From contig NZ_CP029836.1 of assembly GCF_003233655.1 (NCBI RefSeq), positions 23,982 through 87,981 of the forward strand: a DNA stretch of 64,000 nt. The letters run 5' to 3'. The position numbers were made by a program, and so were the translations under genes. This DNA comes from Azospirillum ramasamyi. Its GTDB lineage: Bacteria > Pseudomonadota > Alphaproteobacteria > Azospirillales > Azospirillaceae. The notes below the pieces were generated by a model. That model did no database searches, was not told the origin of the DNA, and saw only the letters and a list, made by a program, of their open reading frames with translations. Of this stretch, positions 1-9,725 are shown piece by piece (within the stretch, counting starts at the first letter, position 1; each line of letters begins with the position of its first letter).

Positions 1-2
1 CC

Positions 3-398
3 GCCGAAGTCGGCCGCCTTCGTCGCGAACTGGACGACATTCGGGCACAGCGGGACGCCGAGCGCGCCCGGAACGACAAGCTCCAGGAGGAGCGGCTGGC
101 CGCCGAACGCGTTGCCGCCGAGGCTCGGGCGGAGTTGAAGTCGTTCACGGCGGAGAACGGCCGACTCCAGACCGAGGTCAACCGCTTGAGGACGGAGCGC
201 GACGGGGAGCGCGACGGGCGCGTCGCCGCTGAAAAGGCCGCTGAGCGCGCCGTGACCGAGGCTGAGGCGCTCCGGAGCAGCAGCACGGAACCGGCGCCGA
301 AGTCCGCCATCCGGCCCGCACACCGGCGCGTGCACACGAAGCGCCCAACCGAAGATACGCAGGAACGTGCGCCGATGCAGGAGGCACCCGGCGGCTGA
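3..398 (+). CDS. Coiled-coil protein, KfrA-like C-terminus (partial)
   Basis: The reading frame is already open at the left edge and ends with TGA at 396-398, so only the C-terminal 131 residues are seen. They are almost entirely Glu/Arg/Ala/Leu heptad-like coiled coil, followed by a short basic Pro/Arg tail. This composition is typical of KfrA-type plasmid DNA-binding proteins, whose N-terminal HTH would lie outside the window. That fits the plasmid context, but coiled coils are low-specificity evidence. Without the N-terminus it could be any coiled-coil protein. Confidence 0.55.
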   Translation, partial: AEVGRLRRELDDIRAQRDAERARNDKLQEERLAAERVAAEARAELKSFTAENGRLQTEVNRLRTERDGERDGRVAAEKAAERAVTEAEALRSSSTEPAPKSAIRPAHRRVHTKRPTEDTQERAPMQEAPGG

Positions 399-891
399 CC
401 CTGCATGCTCTAACCTGATGATGGAGGTCGACCTGTCGCAGCTCGAACGCCATGCATTCCTTGTCGATAGACAACTCCGCCATCGTCTCCGCCGAACCAT
501 GAATTGGCTGACCCGCCGCGGCCCAATTCCTCCGACCCTTCAGCCGCCGCTGACCTCCAAGGAGGAGAGCCGTCATCTCAACGGCATCCATGCGGCACTG
601 AACCGCTCCACCATGCTCTCGCGACGGCTTCACGAACGAGCCCGGAACCAGTCGAACGTCGTGGGTTGACCCTGTCGAACCCGGGGCTATTATCGGCCGC
701 GCGGGACCCCCGATCCCGACGGAGCCACTGTCTCCAAGCCCGTGCCAGGGCGTCGGTCCACCTGAGAACCTTCTGCCGCAGTCTGGCCATCGCTGGACGC
801 GCGCATCTTTGGACCAACTGCCGCGCGGCAAGGCATGCACGCGCGTTCGTGAACGCCCTGCATGCCCACAATCGGCTTTAGGAGATGAACC
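399..891. other. Intergenic stretch, no supported gene
   Basis: About 490 bases lie between the KfrA-like tail and the next gene. A short ORF on the plus strand (418-669) starts at a double ATG without a convincing Shine-Dalgarno and matches nothing I recognise. The minus strand is open through here but looks like a shadow frame. The stretch may be a decayed insertion remnant. Confidence 0.4.
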
Positions 892-1578
892 ATGACGACC
901 TTTCACCACCGCGGTACCAAGCTGCCGAAGAAGAAGGCCCGCAGCCTCCAAGACTGGGCCGCCCACATCGGCGAGTCGCGGAGCTACACCGAGTGCCAGC
1001 GTGGCCTCGCTGCCTGCCCTGGGCACCCGGATTGGACCGCCCTGCGCCGTGACGCTGAGAACGGCACCGCCGCGCCGTCCGAACTCGACGACGCGCTGCC
1101 TGAGGAGTTGGTCCAGACGCGCAGGGCCGAGCAAGCGGCCGTCCTGAATCGTCTGTGGCGGATCTCGGGGGCCCTCGCCCGAACACTGATTGGACACGTT
1201 CGGCCGACGGCGCGGACAAGCGACAATGTGCCCGGCTACGAGTCGCGTCCACTGCGCGTCTCCGACCTGCCCATCCTGCTCGCGATGGAGAGCGAGGACG
1301 AGATGTGGGCGTACCTGGAGGACCGCGTGCCGCCGCTTCTCCAGACGCGCGCGATGATCGACGGCGATCCGGACGTCGATCCCGAGGGACTCGGAGTGGA
1401 GGACCTCGACGATATCGAGATCGGCCACATCCAGCAGCTCGGCGACGGGGGGCTCCAGGTCGGCGGAACGGCGACGGTGTGGCACCATGGGGGCGACGAG
1501 ATGGAGGTCACATACCTCATCGACCTTTACCCCGACCGACTCGCCCTGAGCTTCGAGGACGCCCAGTTCTCACGTTGA
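892..1578 (+). CDS. Hypothetical protein, 228 aa
   Basis: The start is supported by a GGAGATG-type ribosome site 7-8 bases upstream of ATG. The N-terminus is basic (around residues 7-17). The C-terminal half (about 140-228) is acidic, rich in Asp/Glu, and ends in alternating hydrophobic strands that look like a small beta domain. No catalytic motif is recognised. It stands alone on this strand and is followed by a GC-rich hairpin. Confidence 0.7.
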   Translation: MTTFHHRGTKLPKKKARSLQDWAAHIGESRSYTECQRGLAACPGHPDWTALRRDAENGTAAPSELDDALPEELVQTRRAEQAAVLNRLWRISGALARTLIGHVRPTARTSDNVPGYESRPLRVSDLPILLAMESEDEMWAYLEDRVPPLLQTRAMIDGDPDVDPEGLGVEDLDDIEIGHIQQLGDGGLQVGGTATVWHHGGDEMEVTYLIDLYPDRLALSFEDAQFSR

Positions 1579-1584
1579 CCTGAC

Positions 1585-1607
1585 GGCCCCGGTCCCGGAC
1601 CGGGGCC
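1585..1607 (+). terminator. GC-rich hairpin after the 228-aa gene
   Basis: A self-complementary stretch of ggccccggt and accggggcc arms around a 5-base loop lies 7 bases after the stop codon. It has no clear T-tract, so intrinsic termination is plausible but unproven. Confidence 0.4.
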
Positions 1608-2063
1608 TCCCCAGCCTATCGGGACCAAGCGCTGCGGCGGGCACGGCGCGCCCAGGCCGCCAGCCGTTGCTAGGCGCGGTGCTCCTCCATGCGGTCCGAA
1701 TCGATTTTGGCCACATGGTATTACATCACCGTCCCATAGGACGTGTCACGGGTAGCGACGATGCGGCAATGCTCCGGTCGCAGGCCGCGGCTCGCGACGT
1801 CCTGTCGGGTTCAGCCACCCATCTGGGAGCAAGTCGCGGTGGAGCGGGCCAAAGTGCAGCCGCCCCCCTGCGCCTCGGCGGCGGCGAGGGTGTCGGCGAC
1901 CTACCGACGGCGTTGCTCCTGTCGGCGAGCGGCGCAACCCTTCCATCCAGAGGTCGCGTCGGCATCGATCCGGAACGCGCCGTACAGGCGGGCGCTGAGC
2001 GGCGCTCCGTGGGCACCGTCGAGGTTCTCGCCGTGGATCTTGTAGCCGCGGACGTTGCAGCGA
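1608..2063. other. Intergenic stretch, nothing recognised
   Basis: About 455 bases lie between convergent genes. Open frames exist on both strands (for example 1726-2295 minus), but they are Arg/Ala/Pro/Ser-rich shadow-like translations with no ribosome site, and none is called. Confidence 0.4.
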
Positions 2064-4001
2064 TCACGGGTCGAGTTGGCGTTCGAGCCTGTCCAGGCGC
2101 TTGCGCAGGGTTTGACGATCGGACGGCGAGCACCGCTCGAAGAAGCACTCCGGCAATGCGAACAACTGCCGCAGCCGGGCTCGGGCCTCCGTCCAGCAGC
2201 CGAGCCGGACGAGTGCCGCCGTCATCCGATCGTAACTCCAGCAGATCTGGAACCCGCCCGCGACCTCCATGACTTCTGGAGCAAGCGCCAAGCATGCGTC
2301 GATGTAGGCGGACTTGATCCGGACCACGGCTTCGTCGTCGCCTCGGTTCATCTCCTCGAAGGCGTCGGCGCCCTTGCGCCGCTGGTCGTCAAGGAAGCGG
2401 TGCATGCGCGTCCAGGCGCCGCTACGTCGCCTGTTCTCCTCGGCGGTCAGGAGCGAGCCGGTTCGGATCGCCAGCTTCAGCCGTTCGGGGTCGGCCCGGA
2501 CGACATCCACGTAGCCGCTCCCTACCCCGACCACAAGGCACTCAGTACCATTCGCGTAGCGGATCGGATCCCAGCCGGGAAATGAGCCACGGCGGACGGC
2601 GGCGTCCAGTTTCCGAAGCAACGACAATCGTTCGCGCAACTGGCCGGGCTCCATCCGCTGAAGAAATTCGCCGATCTGCGCCAAGTGCGCCATGTGGTCG
2701 GGGAACATGTCCCCCAGCCGCTTCAGTTGCACCAGGACCGGCGCCGGGGGGACATCCGACGTGACGAGCGTGAGCATGATCGACCACGCCCGCGCCCACT
2801 TGTGCTTGTCGATCAGGTCCCGACCGCCGCTGCCGTAGAACGCTTGGTGGTATTCCCAGGACTGCGCGGGCGTGTAGCTCTCCGACGGCGGGCCGTAGGC
2901 CCGGGGAAACGGGATTCGGGATGGGTCGGGAGGTCTCGCGCCGGGCGGTGGGTCGAAGGGCAACGCGGTGAAGGAGACGATTTCGGTCGAGGCGGTCACG
3001 GGTGCATTTGCCGCCTCGGTCAACGCCGTCTTGCCGGAGCGTGTCCTGACCGCCGGAAGAGGACGAGACGACAGCCGCTCGGCGTTGGACCGCTGCCGGG
3101 GGTGGTTGAGGACCGGAGCCCTCTTCACGCCGCTGAGAGTCTCCTTCAGGCGCCCATTGTAGTAGTCCATCTCCGAGTTCGCGATCTCCGCAGCCAGCCG
3201 CGGGACAATGTCCGCGCACAGGTCTGGGCGGTTGAGGGCATGGCACCGCTCGACCAACTTCTGCACGATGGACAGGAGACCCCACCGCTCCATCGGCAGT
3301 GGACTGGCGCGCGGCGTGAGGAGCAGGGGGAAGCGGGCAAAGCCGCCGACCATACGGACGGCGGCGTCGAGGTTCCATTCGTCGACGAGGATCTCCAGCC
3401 ACAGCTTGGCGATCGCCTCGTCCAATAAGGCGGCGGCGCGGAACGGCTTGGCCTTGGTCGGTTTTATCACGCTCAGGTCGATGCCGAACGGCCCCATGTC
3501 GCGTTCTCTGCCCCGGCGGTCCGCTGCCTGGAGCTCACGCTGCACCCATTCGGAGGAGACCGCCTCGTATAGCAGCGCGAAGGTATCGTTCAGCGCGATC
3601 ATCTCCTCGTGAGACCCGCCGCCGTCGGGATGGCACGCCTTAGCCGCGCGCCGGTACGCCGCCCTCAGGGCCTCTGTGGACTGGAAGTCGTCAGCGCTGA
3701 AGAACTCGGCGCAACGCGCCCACTCGGAGGCTAGGAGCAGGGAGCTTCCCAACAGAGGCGCCTTCACCGCGCCGTTTCGTCCGATGGCCAAATCCGTGAT
3801 GGTTTCGAGCCGTCGCTTAGGCTCGAATGCGAACCAGCGATCCAGGACGGCGAGCGTGTCGGCATGGCGGTCACGGCGCGGGCGGACGGTGGGGATGGAG
3901 CAGAAGTAGGCCAGTTCCGCCTTCAGGTCGTAGAAGGCGCACAGCAGCCCGTCATCGACCAGATTGATGTTCGTTCGTTCAAACGACAGCAAATTCGCCA
4001 C
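2064..4001 (-). CDS. Large J-domain (DnaJ-like) protein
   Basis: This is a 645-residue protein. Around residues 96-150 it contains a J-domain signature, with an ALRAAYRRAAKACHPDGGG helix-loop including the invariant HPD at 124-126, which in DnaJ proteins stimulates Hsp70 ATPase. The rest (about 160-645) is unrecognised, Arg-rich and helical. The start is GTG with AAGGAG six bases upstream. It lies 116 bases downstream of a DUF3644 gene on the same strand, so the two probably form a transcription unit. Its role is unknown; an Hsp70 co-chaperone or a J-domain fused to an effector are both possible. Confidence 0.75.
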   Translation of the reverse strand: MANLLSFERTNINLVDDGLLCAFYDLKAELAYFCSIPTVRPRRDRHADTLAVLDRWFAFEPKRRLETITDLAIGRNGAVKAPLLGSSLLLASEWARCAEFFSADDFQSTEALRAAYRRAAKACHPDGGGSHEEMIALNDTFALLYEAVSSEWVQRELQAADRRGRERDMGPFGIDLSVIKPTKAKPFRAAALLDEAIAKLWLEILVDEWNLDAAVRMVGGFARFPLLLTPRASPLPMERWGLLSIVQKLVERCHALNRPDLCADIVPRLAAEIANSEMDYYNGRLKETLSGVKRAPVLNHPRQRSNAERLSSRPLPAVRTRSGKTALTEAANAPVTASTEIVSFTALPFDPPPGARPPDPSRIPFPRAYGPPSESYTPAQSWEYHQAFYGSGGRDLIDKHKWARAWSIMLTLVTSDVPPAPVLVQLKRLGDMFPDHMAHLAQIGEFLQRMEPGQLRERLSLLRKLDAAVRRGSFPGWDPIRYANGTECLVVGVGSGYVDVVRADPERLKLAIRTGSLLTAEENRRRSGAWTRMHRFLDDQRRKGADAFEEMNRGDDEAVVRIKSAYIDACLALAPEVMEVAGGFQICWSYDRMTAALVRLGCWTEARARLRQLFALPECFFERCSPSDRQTLRKRLDRLERQLDP

Positions 4002-4117
4002 GTCAGGCTCCTTCGGATACAGTCTACGGTGCCGTTGTCGGCGCTCCGGGCCGCCTCGTCATGTCACGGCTCTTCCCACCTGCCTTTCGCGCATGACCCG
4101 CCATGCACAGCGGCCCG

Positions 4118-5191
4118 TCAGGCCAGGACCTTGGCGCCCTTGCGGTGCTCCTGCCAGAACTCCTCAATGTCGATTTCCCGGAGCTTCTTGTACAGGAAGT
4201 CGAGGGCGTTCGCGCTGTACCGCTTTGTCTCCATCTTCCCGATCTTGAAGGTCTTGCAGTAGTCTAGGTTCTCCTGTATGCCTTCTATTTCCATTAAAAG
4301 CAGTAGCTTCGGCTGAGTTGTCTTGAGCTTCTTCGTGAGATCCTTCAGACCCAGCGAGTAGTAGTCGAGTTCGTTGACACGCTTCACCGCGATCACTGTG
4401 GCGTCGGGCGTTCCCTCGGTCACCAGCCTGACGGCCTCACCCTCCTTCTTGGTCACGCGGAGCGCGAGACCGGGCCCGTCCGCCTCCGGGTCGATGGTTA
4501 GCGTGGCGACGCCGGGAAAGATCGCCCGCCATTCCTCGCCCTTGTGGATGCGCTTGACGACGGCGTCGAGCTCCGCGTCGCTCGGCTGGGACTTTCTGCC
4601 GTCAAGAGACGCCTGCAGAACCGCGAAGGCCCGGAGCTTAGCCTTCGCGTCCAGGCGCCTGCGCGAACCAGGGGACACCATCGCCTTGATGTCGGCGAAC
4701 TCCATGTCGAGGACCGCGCCGATGTCCTTGGGCGGCTTGGCACAGACAGGGAGCACGCGCTCCGGCACGTCGTCCCGCAGAGGCAACCCCAAAACGTCCT
4801 TCGTGAGCCTGCCGAACAGGCTGACCGCGGCCTGGGCGTAGATGTAGAGCTGGTGCTCGGAGACCTCGACGAGGTAATGCTGTGCCGCATCACGCAGACT
4901 GTTGAGGTTCTGGAGGGCAACGACGTCGTCCTCGGACAGGCAGATCAGGGGCTCCTCGGAAAAGCACTTACGGAGGCAGGAGTCAAAGCCGATCGTCTGG
5001 GTTCCCTTCTTCTCGCGGATCTTGCCTCCACGATGCACGATCACCGCCTTGAGCAGCAGCTCGAACGCCCGGTCCAGCATGATGAGGACCGCCTCGGTCC
5101 TTCCCCGGTCCCAAGCCCGATTGAAATGGTCCACGCCGAGGACAAGCGAGTCCACCGCCTTCCCGTAGAGTGTTCTTGCCTCCTTGCGCAT
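4118..5191 (-). CDS. DUF3644 family protein
   Basis: The N-terminal half (residues about 8-150) matches DUF3644: a long helical region with AVDSLVLGVDHFNRAW, a conserved FELLLKAVI helix and RDAAQHY. The C-terminal part has a basic stretch (RIHKGEEW) and ends in a mixed alpha/beta region. The chosen start is 357 codons long with GGAGGGG upstream; a longer frame to 5410 has no ribosome site. DUF3644 proteins have no settled function but often occur in accessory and defence islands. The gene is followed on the same strand by a J-domain protein. Confidence 0.75.
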   Translation of the reverse strand: MRKEARTLYGKAVDSLVLGVDHFNRAWDRGRTEAVLIMLDRAFELLLKAVIVHRGGKIREKKGTQTIGFDSCLRKCFSEEPLICLSEDDVVALQNLNSLRDAAQHYLVEVSEHQLYIYAQAAVSLFGRLTKDVLGLPLRDDVPERVLPVCAKPPKDIGAVLDMEFADIKAMVSPGSRRRLDAKAKLRAFAVLQASLDGRKSQPSDAELDAVVKRIHKGEEWRAIFPGVATLTIDPEADGPGLALRVTKKEGEAVRLVTEGTPDATVIAVKRVNELDYYSLGLKDLTKKLKTTQPKLLLLMEIEGIQENLDYCKTFKIGKMETKRYSANALDFLYKKLREIDIEEFWQEHRKGAKVLA

Positions 5192-5687
5192 ACTGAGCCC
5201 CCTCCGCCCGAACGCCACCACCAACTGTGGTAGGACTGCGGAAAGATGCCCAGTCCGCGAGGGCGACGGCAACCTGTTTTCGGCGTCGTGTGTGCAGCAA
5301 AGCGTGGACGCCAGCTGAGCGGCCGCCGCTTGCCGAGGGATGCGGCGGAACGCCGCGGGTCGAATCCCGCCCGCGCCTGCTGCAGACCGATGATCAGGCC
5401 ACCCTCTCAACGATCGCCGTCCGAGTGTCTGCCTGCCACTCTTCGCCGCGGCCGTAGGCTTGGCAGAACACCTCGGCCAGCACGCGTCCGACCGGCCGCA
5501 TCATTGCGGCGTCGAACTCTCCCCCAGTCGGCGCAGCGCGCCTTCATCCGCCCTTGTTGCCAAGTGAGCCCAACTAAGGCCGCTCCGGAGCGCCGGGACG
5601 GCCATTTCCGGTACCGTCAACGCTCCGGTTGCAGGGCCGAGGTTGCCCGGCCAGGATCAGAGCCCTGCTCACCTCCGGAGGCCCCCC
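5192..5687. other. Divergent intergenic region, no gene
   Basis: About 495 bases separate the divergent DUF3644 gene and the gene at 5688. It presumably carries both promoters, but no clear -35/-10 pair or operator could be picked out. Overlapping ORFs here are shadow-like. Confidence 0.4.
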
Positions 5688-6377
5688 GTGAACCCAACGC
5701 ACATGTGGGACCAACACGACGACACGAAATTCGGCGTGGTTGTCGGGCTGCTCGATGCGCTGCCTTGGCTGCGCGGGCTGACCTACGTCGCCATGATGAC
5801 CGAGCCGTACGCCTTTGGACGACAGGCCCCATGGGATGCGACCTGGGAAGATGTCCGGCGGCAGCGCCTGCAGGCTGAGCGCCCGGACCTCGGAGGCTAC
5901 GCGGAGTTCTGGACACGCCGCGGCACGCCCTACCACCCGTTCCGAACCGCCGCCGGGGACGGCTACTTCACCAATGCGGGACGGTCGGCCTACTTTGCCG
6001 CCGTCCCCACCGAGGACTTGGCCGACACCCTCGTCCTGATCGACCCGGACACAGGCCTCTCCGCAAAGCCGGCGCGCGGAAAGGAATGCCTCTACGTGCT
6101 GCCGTCGGAGATCGCCGAGCTGGCGCGACGGGCCACCGGGCGCTCCGTGCTCCTGACTTTCCAGTACCCGAACCGGGATCGCCGCCATCGTCTGGACCAC
6201 ATCACCCGATGCCACGATCTGTTCGCGGGGGCCGTTGGATGGGACCGGACGTGCTGGTGGATCTCCTCGGAGGACACTGCGCTGCACTGCGCCGCTCTCA
6301 GCGCGGCTGACACGACGGTGCTGCGGACGGCGGTCGCGCGGATTGCAGCCCAGCGGGGATGGGCCTCGAACAGTTGA
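5688..6377 (+). CDS. Hypothetical protein, 229 aa
   Basis: The start is taken as GTG at 5688 because GGAGG lies six bases upstream; ATG at 5703 is an alternative. The protein has a KFGVVVGLLDALPWLRGLTYVAMM-like start (core around residues 14-38), a central stretch with an LVLIDPDTGL strand-turn (Asp-Pro-Asp around 125) and a C-terminal helical tail. The Asp-rich strand ends recall a nuclease or phosphoesterase fold, but no specific family is recognised. It is a stand-alone gene. Confidence 0.65.
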   Translation: MNPTHMWDQHDDTKFGVVVGLLDALPWLRGLTYVAMMTEPYAFGRQAPWDATWEDVRRQRLQAERPDLGGYAEFWTRRGTPYHPFRTAAGDGYFTNAGRSAYFAAVPTEDLADTLVLIDPDTGLSAKPARGKECLYVLPSEIAELARRATGRSVLLTFQYPNRDRRHRLDHITRCHDLFAGAVGWDRTCWWISSEDTALHCAALSAADTTVLRTAVARIAAQRGWASNS

Positions 6378-6509
6378 TCAGGGGCGAGGGAGGAGCAGAG
6401 CCAGCACTTCCTCTGCTTTTGGCCCCCTTACTTCTGTATACTTTTACAAAGAAGTCTGACTAAGCATGCGGATGTCTGTACGGTGGCCGGCATCGACCAG
6501 GAGGATCCC

Positions 6510-7058
6510 ATGGCGCAACCCGCCGTTCTCGTTTTCACAGCCCGCAGCCCGCAGCGCATCCTCAGCGAAGGCGGCTCGCAGGCCTGGAAGCTCGACCCGG
6601 ACCGTACCCGCCGCAGCGGCTACGTCGTCTGCGTGCAGAACCGCCACAACGGCGCCTGGGGCGGCGCCGATCAGCCGCACGGCACCGCCTTCCTCGTTGG
6701 GCGCATTGCCGACGTCGTCCGCTCGCCGGAGGACGACAGCCGCTGGCTGATCCGGATCGGCGCCTACGCCCGCATTGCGCTGCCCGCCGTCTGGCAGGGC
6801 TGGCGCAACCCGGTGCGCTACACCACGCTTGATGAACTCGGCCTCGACCCGGCGACGCTCGCCTTCCAGCCGCTGCCGGCGGACATCCCCGCCTTCGCCC
6901 GCGATGTGGAGGATACCCCCCGGCCCACCAATGCCCCCGCCAACGCCATGGTCGCCCAGCCGGAGCCCCGCCCGCTCAGCATTCCCGAGGCGAAGCGCGG
7001 CTTGGCGCTGACCTTCGGCGTCGCCGAGGACGCCATCGAGATCACGATCCGCGGCTGA
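6510..7058 (+). CDS. Hypothetical protein, 182 aa
   Basis: A strong AGGAGG site six bases before ATG sets the start. The protein looks like a small beta-rich domain (IGRIADVVRSPEDDSRWLIRIG-like core, split here as IADVV and WLIRIGAYAR) with a Pro-rich linker. The C-terminal segment (about 155-182) ends in ALTFGVAEDAIEITIRG, a common bacterial hypothetical-protein tail. No function is assigned. A short gene with no ordinary start follows immediately. Confidence 0.7.
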   Translation: MAQPAVLVFTARSPQRILSEGGSQAWKLDPDRTRRSGYVVCVQNRHNGAWGGADQPHGTAFLVGRIADVVRSPEDDSRWLIRIGAYARIALPAVWQGWRNPVRYTTLDELGLDPATLAFQPLPADIPAFARDVEDTPRPTNAPANAMVAQPEPRPLSIPEAKRGLALTFGVAEDAIEITIRG

Positions 7059-7093
7059 GCGCTGCCGGAAGGGGGCGCGCCCAACAGCGCGCT

Positions 7094-7324
7094 ATCCCCC
7101 CGTTCATCGTCGATCTGCTGCTGAGGTTCGGCGCCGAAGCGCATCACCACGGCGCCGAGGTCCTGTACTTTGACAAGGAGGCCCGCCGCCGCCTGCGCCA
7201 CCACCTTGGTGATCGCATTCTGCAGGCCATCGGCGACCAGATGCTCGACACCTACGCCGCTGTCGGCGAGGGCGACCGCGTGGTGACCGTCGCGCACCGA
7301 AACCGCCGCCTCAAGCGGCCCTGA
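7094..7324 (+). CDS. Small hypothetical protein with a non-ATG start
   Basis: A frame of about 76 codons ending in TGA at 7322-7324 reads like real protein: hydrophobic VDLLLRFGAEAHHHG, then acidic/basic helices, DTYAAVGEGDRVVTVAHR and a basic RLKRP tail. No ATG, GTG or TTG lies at its left end. ATC at 7094, where such a protein should start (followed by Pro-Pro-Phe), is the best candidate. It is either a damaged ATG or the rare ATC start. It sits 35 bases after the 182-aa gene. Confidence 0.45.
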   Translation: MPPFIVDLLLRFGAEAHHHGAEVLYFDKEARRRLRHHLGDRILQAIGDQMLDTYAAVGEGDRVVTVAHRNRRLKRP

Positions 7325-7741
7325 GCGGGCAACCTGCGCCGTCGCCCGCGGGGAGTGTCTCCCCCACAAACCCATCCTGACCTGAGTTCCGAGCGCCACC
7401 CGGTCCTGCAACTTCAGGCAAACGAGTCTGGTCTCGCCTCTGCTGGCGGGCGGCGGCTCCGATCTGATCGGAGGAACGCGCATGCACGGACTGGCCGGAA
7501 CTCTGGTCAGGCACGGCAGCACGCCTCATGACCGGCGAGGGACGCCGTCGCCAGAACCGCCAACGAGAGGCTAGGTCGGCGTGGGCGCTCGCGTGGCGCC
7601 GCTTCGGCGAAACCGGCGCGCCCTGACGCGCTTTGCACAATCTGGGCAATGGCTCGTTCGAGGAGCCGATACCCGCTGGCTTGGATTTGCCGTTGCTCTG
7701 GATCGCCCAAAATGATTCCCTGCCCTCCGAAAGGATCCCCG

Positions 7742-8431
7742 ATGGCAGCCGCTCCCACGCCCACCAACGACACCATGATCCGCGCCGCGGTCAAGGCACG
7801 CCTCAGCCGGCGCCACGCAGGCGATCCAGACGCGTTCGTCGTGGAAGAGCTGCCCGTCAGCCGCTCCAGTGCCCGCGTCGATCTGGCGGTCCTCAACGGG
7901 CGCATTGAAGGCGTGGAGATCAAGAGCGCGGTGGACACGCTGGCGCGTCTGCCGCGCCAAGCGCGGGCCTATGGCGAGGGCATGGAGCGGATGGCGCTGG
8001 TGGTGGCACCGAACCACCTGGATGAAGCCATGGAGGCCGTTCCGGCGTGGTGGAGCGTGTTGGAAGCAAGCGCCGGTCCACGCGGCGGCGTGGCACTGCG
8101 CCGGGTGCGCCGAGGGGGTCTGAACCCGGACCGGTCGGCGCGCGGCTACCTGCGGCTTCTCGAGCGGGAGGAGATCGTCGCCCTCCTGGCCTTGCACGAG
8201 CTTGACCGTGGTGTGCGCACCGCGCCGTGGCGGGCGCTGACCGAGCGGGCCGAACAGCGGCTGCCCCTGGCGTCAATCGCAGCCGGCGTCCGGCATCAAC
8301 TCAAGCTCCGGGTGCTGATCGAAGCTCACATCTGCCGGACGGTCTTCGGTCGCTCCGCCGCGGGTGGCGGCTTGTCGTCTGATCCCCGCGCGCTTACGAG
8401 TGCACCGCCTGCTGGCTCAGGTGCTGGCTGA
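7742..8431 (+). CDS. sce7726 family protein
   Basis: This 229-residue protein fits the sce7726 family. Its N-terminal region reads VVEELPVSRSSARVDLAVLNG followed by GVEIKSAVDTLARLPRQ (split motif Asp...Glu-x-Lys), the arrangement of a PD-(D/E)xK-like nuclease core (residues about 40-80). AAAGGA six bases upstream of ATG fixes the start. The gene overlaps tail-to-tail by 38 bases with the beta-family gene on the other strand. Family members occur beside sce7725/beta-type genes. The nuclease reading is an inference from the motif spacing. Confidence 0.7.
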   Translation: MAAAPTPTNDTMIRAAVKARLSRRHAGDPDAFVVEELPVSRSSARVDLAVLNGRIEGVEIKSAVDTLARLPRQARAYGEGMERMALVVAPNHLDEAMEAVPAWWSVLEASAGPRGGVALRRVRRGGLNPDRSARGYLRLLEREEIVALLALHELDRGVRTAPWRALTERAEQRLPLASIAAGVRHQLKLRVLIEAHICRTVFGRSAAGGGLSSDPRALTSAPPAGSGAG

Positions 8432-9575
8432 CCCGGACTCCCAGCCAGGGGCCCGGCGTAGTCAGGCGGCTACCCGCACCATCGTCCAGCACCCCCCCAG
8501 ACGCCCGCTCCACCATGGCCGCTCCCCAACAGGCCGCACGGCCGCCCCACACGGGGGGATTGGCCACGAGAGCGCCGGCCGCCTCGATGTAGCCGTCGCT
8601 GTCCCACTTAGCGTCCGAGAGCGCGAAGTGCCACTGCCGGGAATGGGCCACGTCGACGTGGGGGAACCATCCCCGGCCACCGCTCATGGGGCTCCGGTGC
8701 TGGATCGACGCGTGGTCACCGTAGCGGACGTCCCATCCGTGGCGGACGACCGCCGCGTGGATGTCCCGCTCCAGAATGGTCAAGGTCGTCGGGAGGTCCC
8801 GCAGTGAACTCGGGAAGCTGCCCGCCATGCACACCGTCGTCATGGCCGCGAACGCTGACCCGCCAAGACCGCGACGGATGACATCGAGGGCCTCGACGAC
8901 CCGCGCCATTCCGGCCCGCGCATCGTCCCGGACATAGCCCGCGTCGAGGATGAGAATGGCCCGATCGGTGGAGTTCAGGCCACGCGCGGCGTACAGGAAC
9001 GACGCGACCGCTCCGGGGTCGCGCAGGTTGAGCCGGAAGGCAATGCGCCGGCCGGCACCCGTCACCGCCTCGACCTGCGCGAGCGCCGCCGCCGGGTCGC
9101 CGAGCTTGGCCGTAGGGATGAGGTTCGGCGCCGACAGCCCGAGGCTGCGCCACGCGGCGTAGCCGTCGGCAGGCGCCTGCAACCGGGCCACCGACTGGTT
9201 GAAGGCCTCAACCGCGCGGCGGGCCGCCGCTCGCTGACGGTCCCAGGCCTCCTGCTGCTTGGGGCTCGGCGGGCGGGGCGTCTTCCCTTCGCGGAGAAGC
9301 TTCGCTTCCCGGCGCAGCCGGCGCTGCTCGATCTCAACGTCGCTGGGTGACGTCTTGAACGTGGGGTCGAAGTCCACGATGAGCGGGCGGCCGCCTGCCG
9401 CCTGCAGAAGCGCGTCGAGCGAGCCCTCGAAGGACTCTCCGGCCTCGTCCCGGGTGAGCGTTACCACCGGCAACATCCGGTTCTTGAGCGGACCGTCGAG
9501 CGTTGCGTAGGCCCGCAACTCATGCTCGCGAGTGCTGAAGGCGGGGTAGTAGGATCGGAAGGAACTATGAGACAT
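8394..9575 (-). CDS. Beta family protein (T4 beta-like, sce7725-related)
   Basis: This 393-residue protein opens with YYPAFSTREHELRAYATL and contains DFDPTFKTS plus the segment ILERDIHAAVVRHGWDVRYGD (given in part), all typical of the beta family of large accessory proteins. The C-terminus has SGGRGWFPHV and a Trp/His-rich stretch common to the family. It is transcribed away from the sigma-like/ImmA operon, with about 150 bases of shared upstream region. Molecular function is unknown; members cluster with mobile and defence genes. Confidence 0.75.
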   Translation of the reverse strand: MSHSSFRSYYPAFSTREHELRAYATLDGPLKNRMLPVVTLTRDEAGESFEGSLDALLQAAGGRPLIVDFDPTFKTSPSDVEIEQRRLRREAKLLREGKTPRPPSPKQQEAWDRQRAAARRAVEAFNQSVARLQAPADGYAAWRSLGLSAPNLIPTAKLGDPAAALAQVEAVTGAGRRIAFRLNLRDPGAVASFLYAARGLNSTDRAILILDAGYVRDDARAGMARVVEALDVIRRGLGGSAFAAMTTVCMAGSFPSSLRDLPTTLTILERDIHAAVVRHGWDVRYGDHASIQHRSPMSGGRGWFPHVDVAHSRQWHFALSDAKWDSDGYIEAAGALVANPPVWGGRAACWGAAMVERASGGVLDDGAGSRLTTPGPWLGVRVSQHLSQQAVHS

Positions 9576-9725
9576 GCATCACCTATCGTTGTGTGGTAAC
9601 TCTTTGTTGTGCGCCTCTATTGGCGCGAGTTACCTCTTAGGCGCGGCGGGCGCGCAGCGCGGACACGGTTTTTTTGTTGTCCGCGAATCGGCCCGGAGGC
9701 GCCTAATCAGCGCAGGAGGCCCTGG

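Noticed and set aside
178..1488. 436-aa minus-strand ORF
   Set aside because: It overlaps two better-supported plus-strand frames, has an Arg/Pro/Ala-biased translation and no ribosome site.
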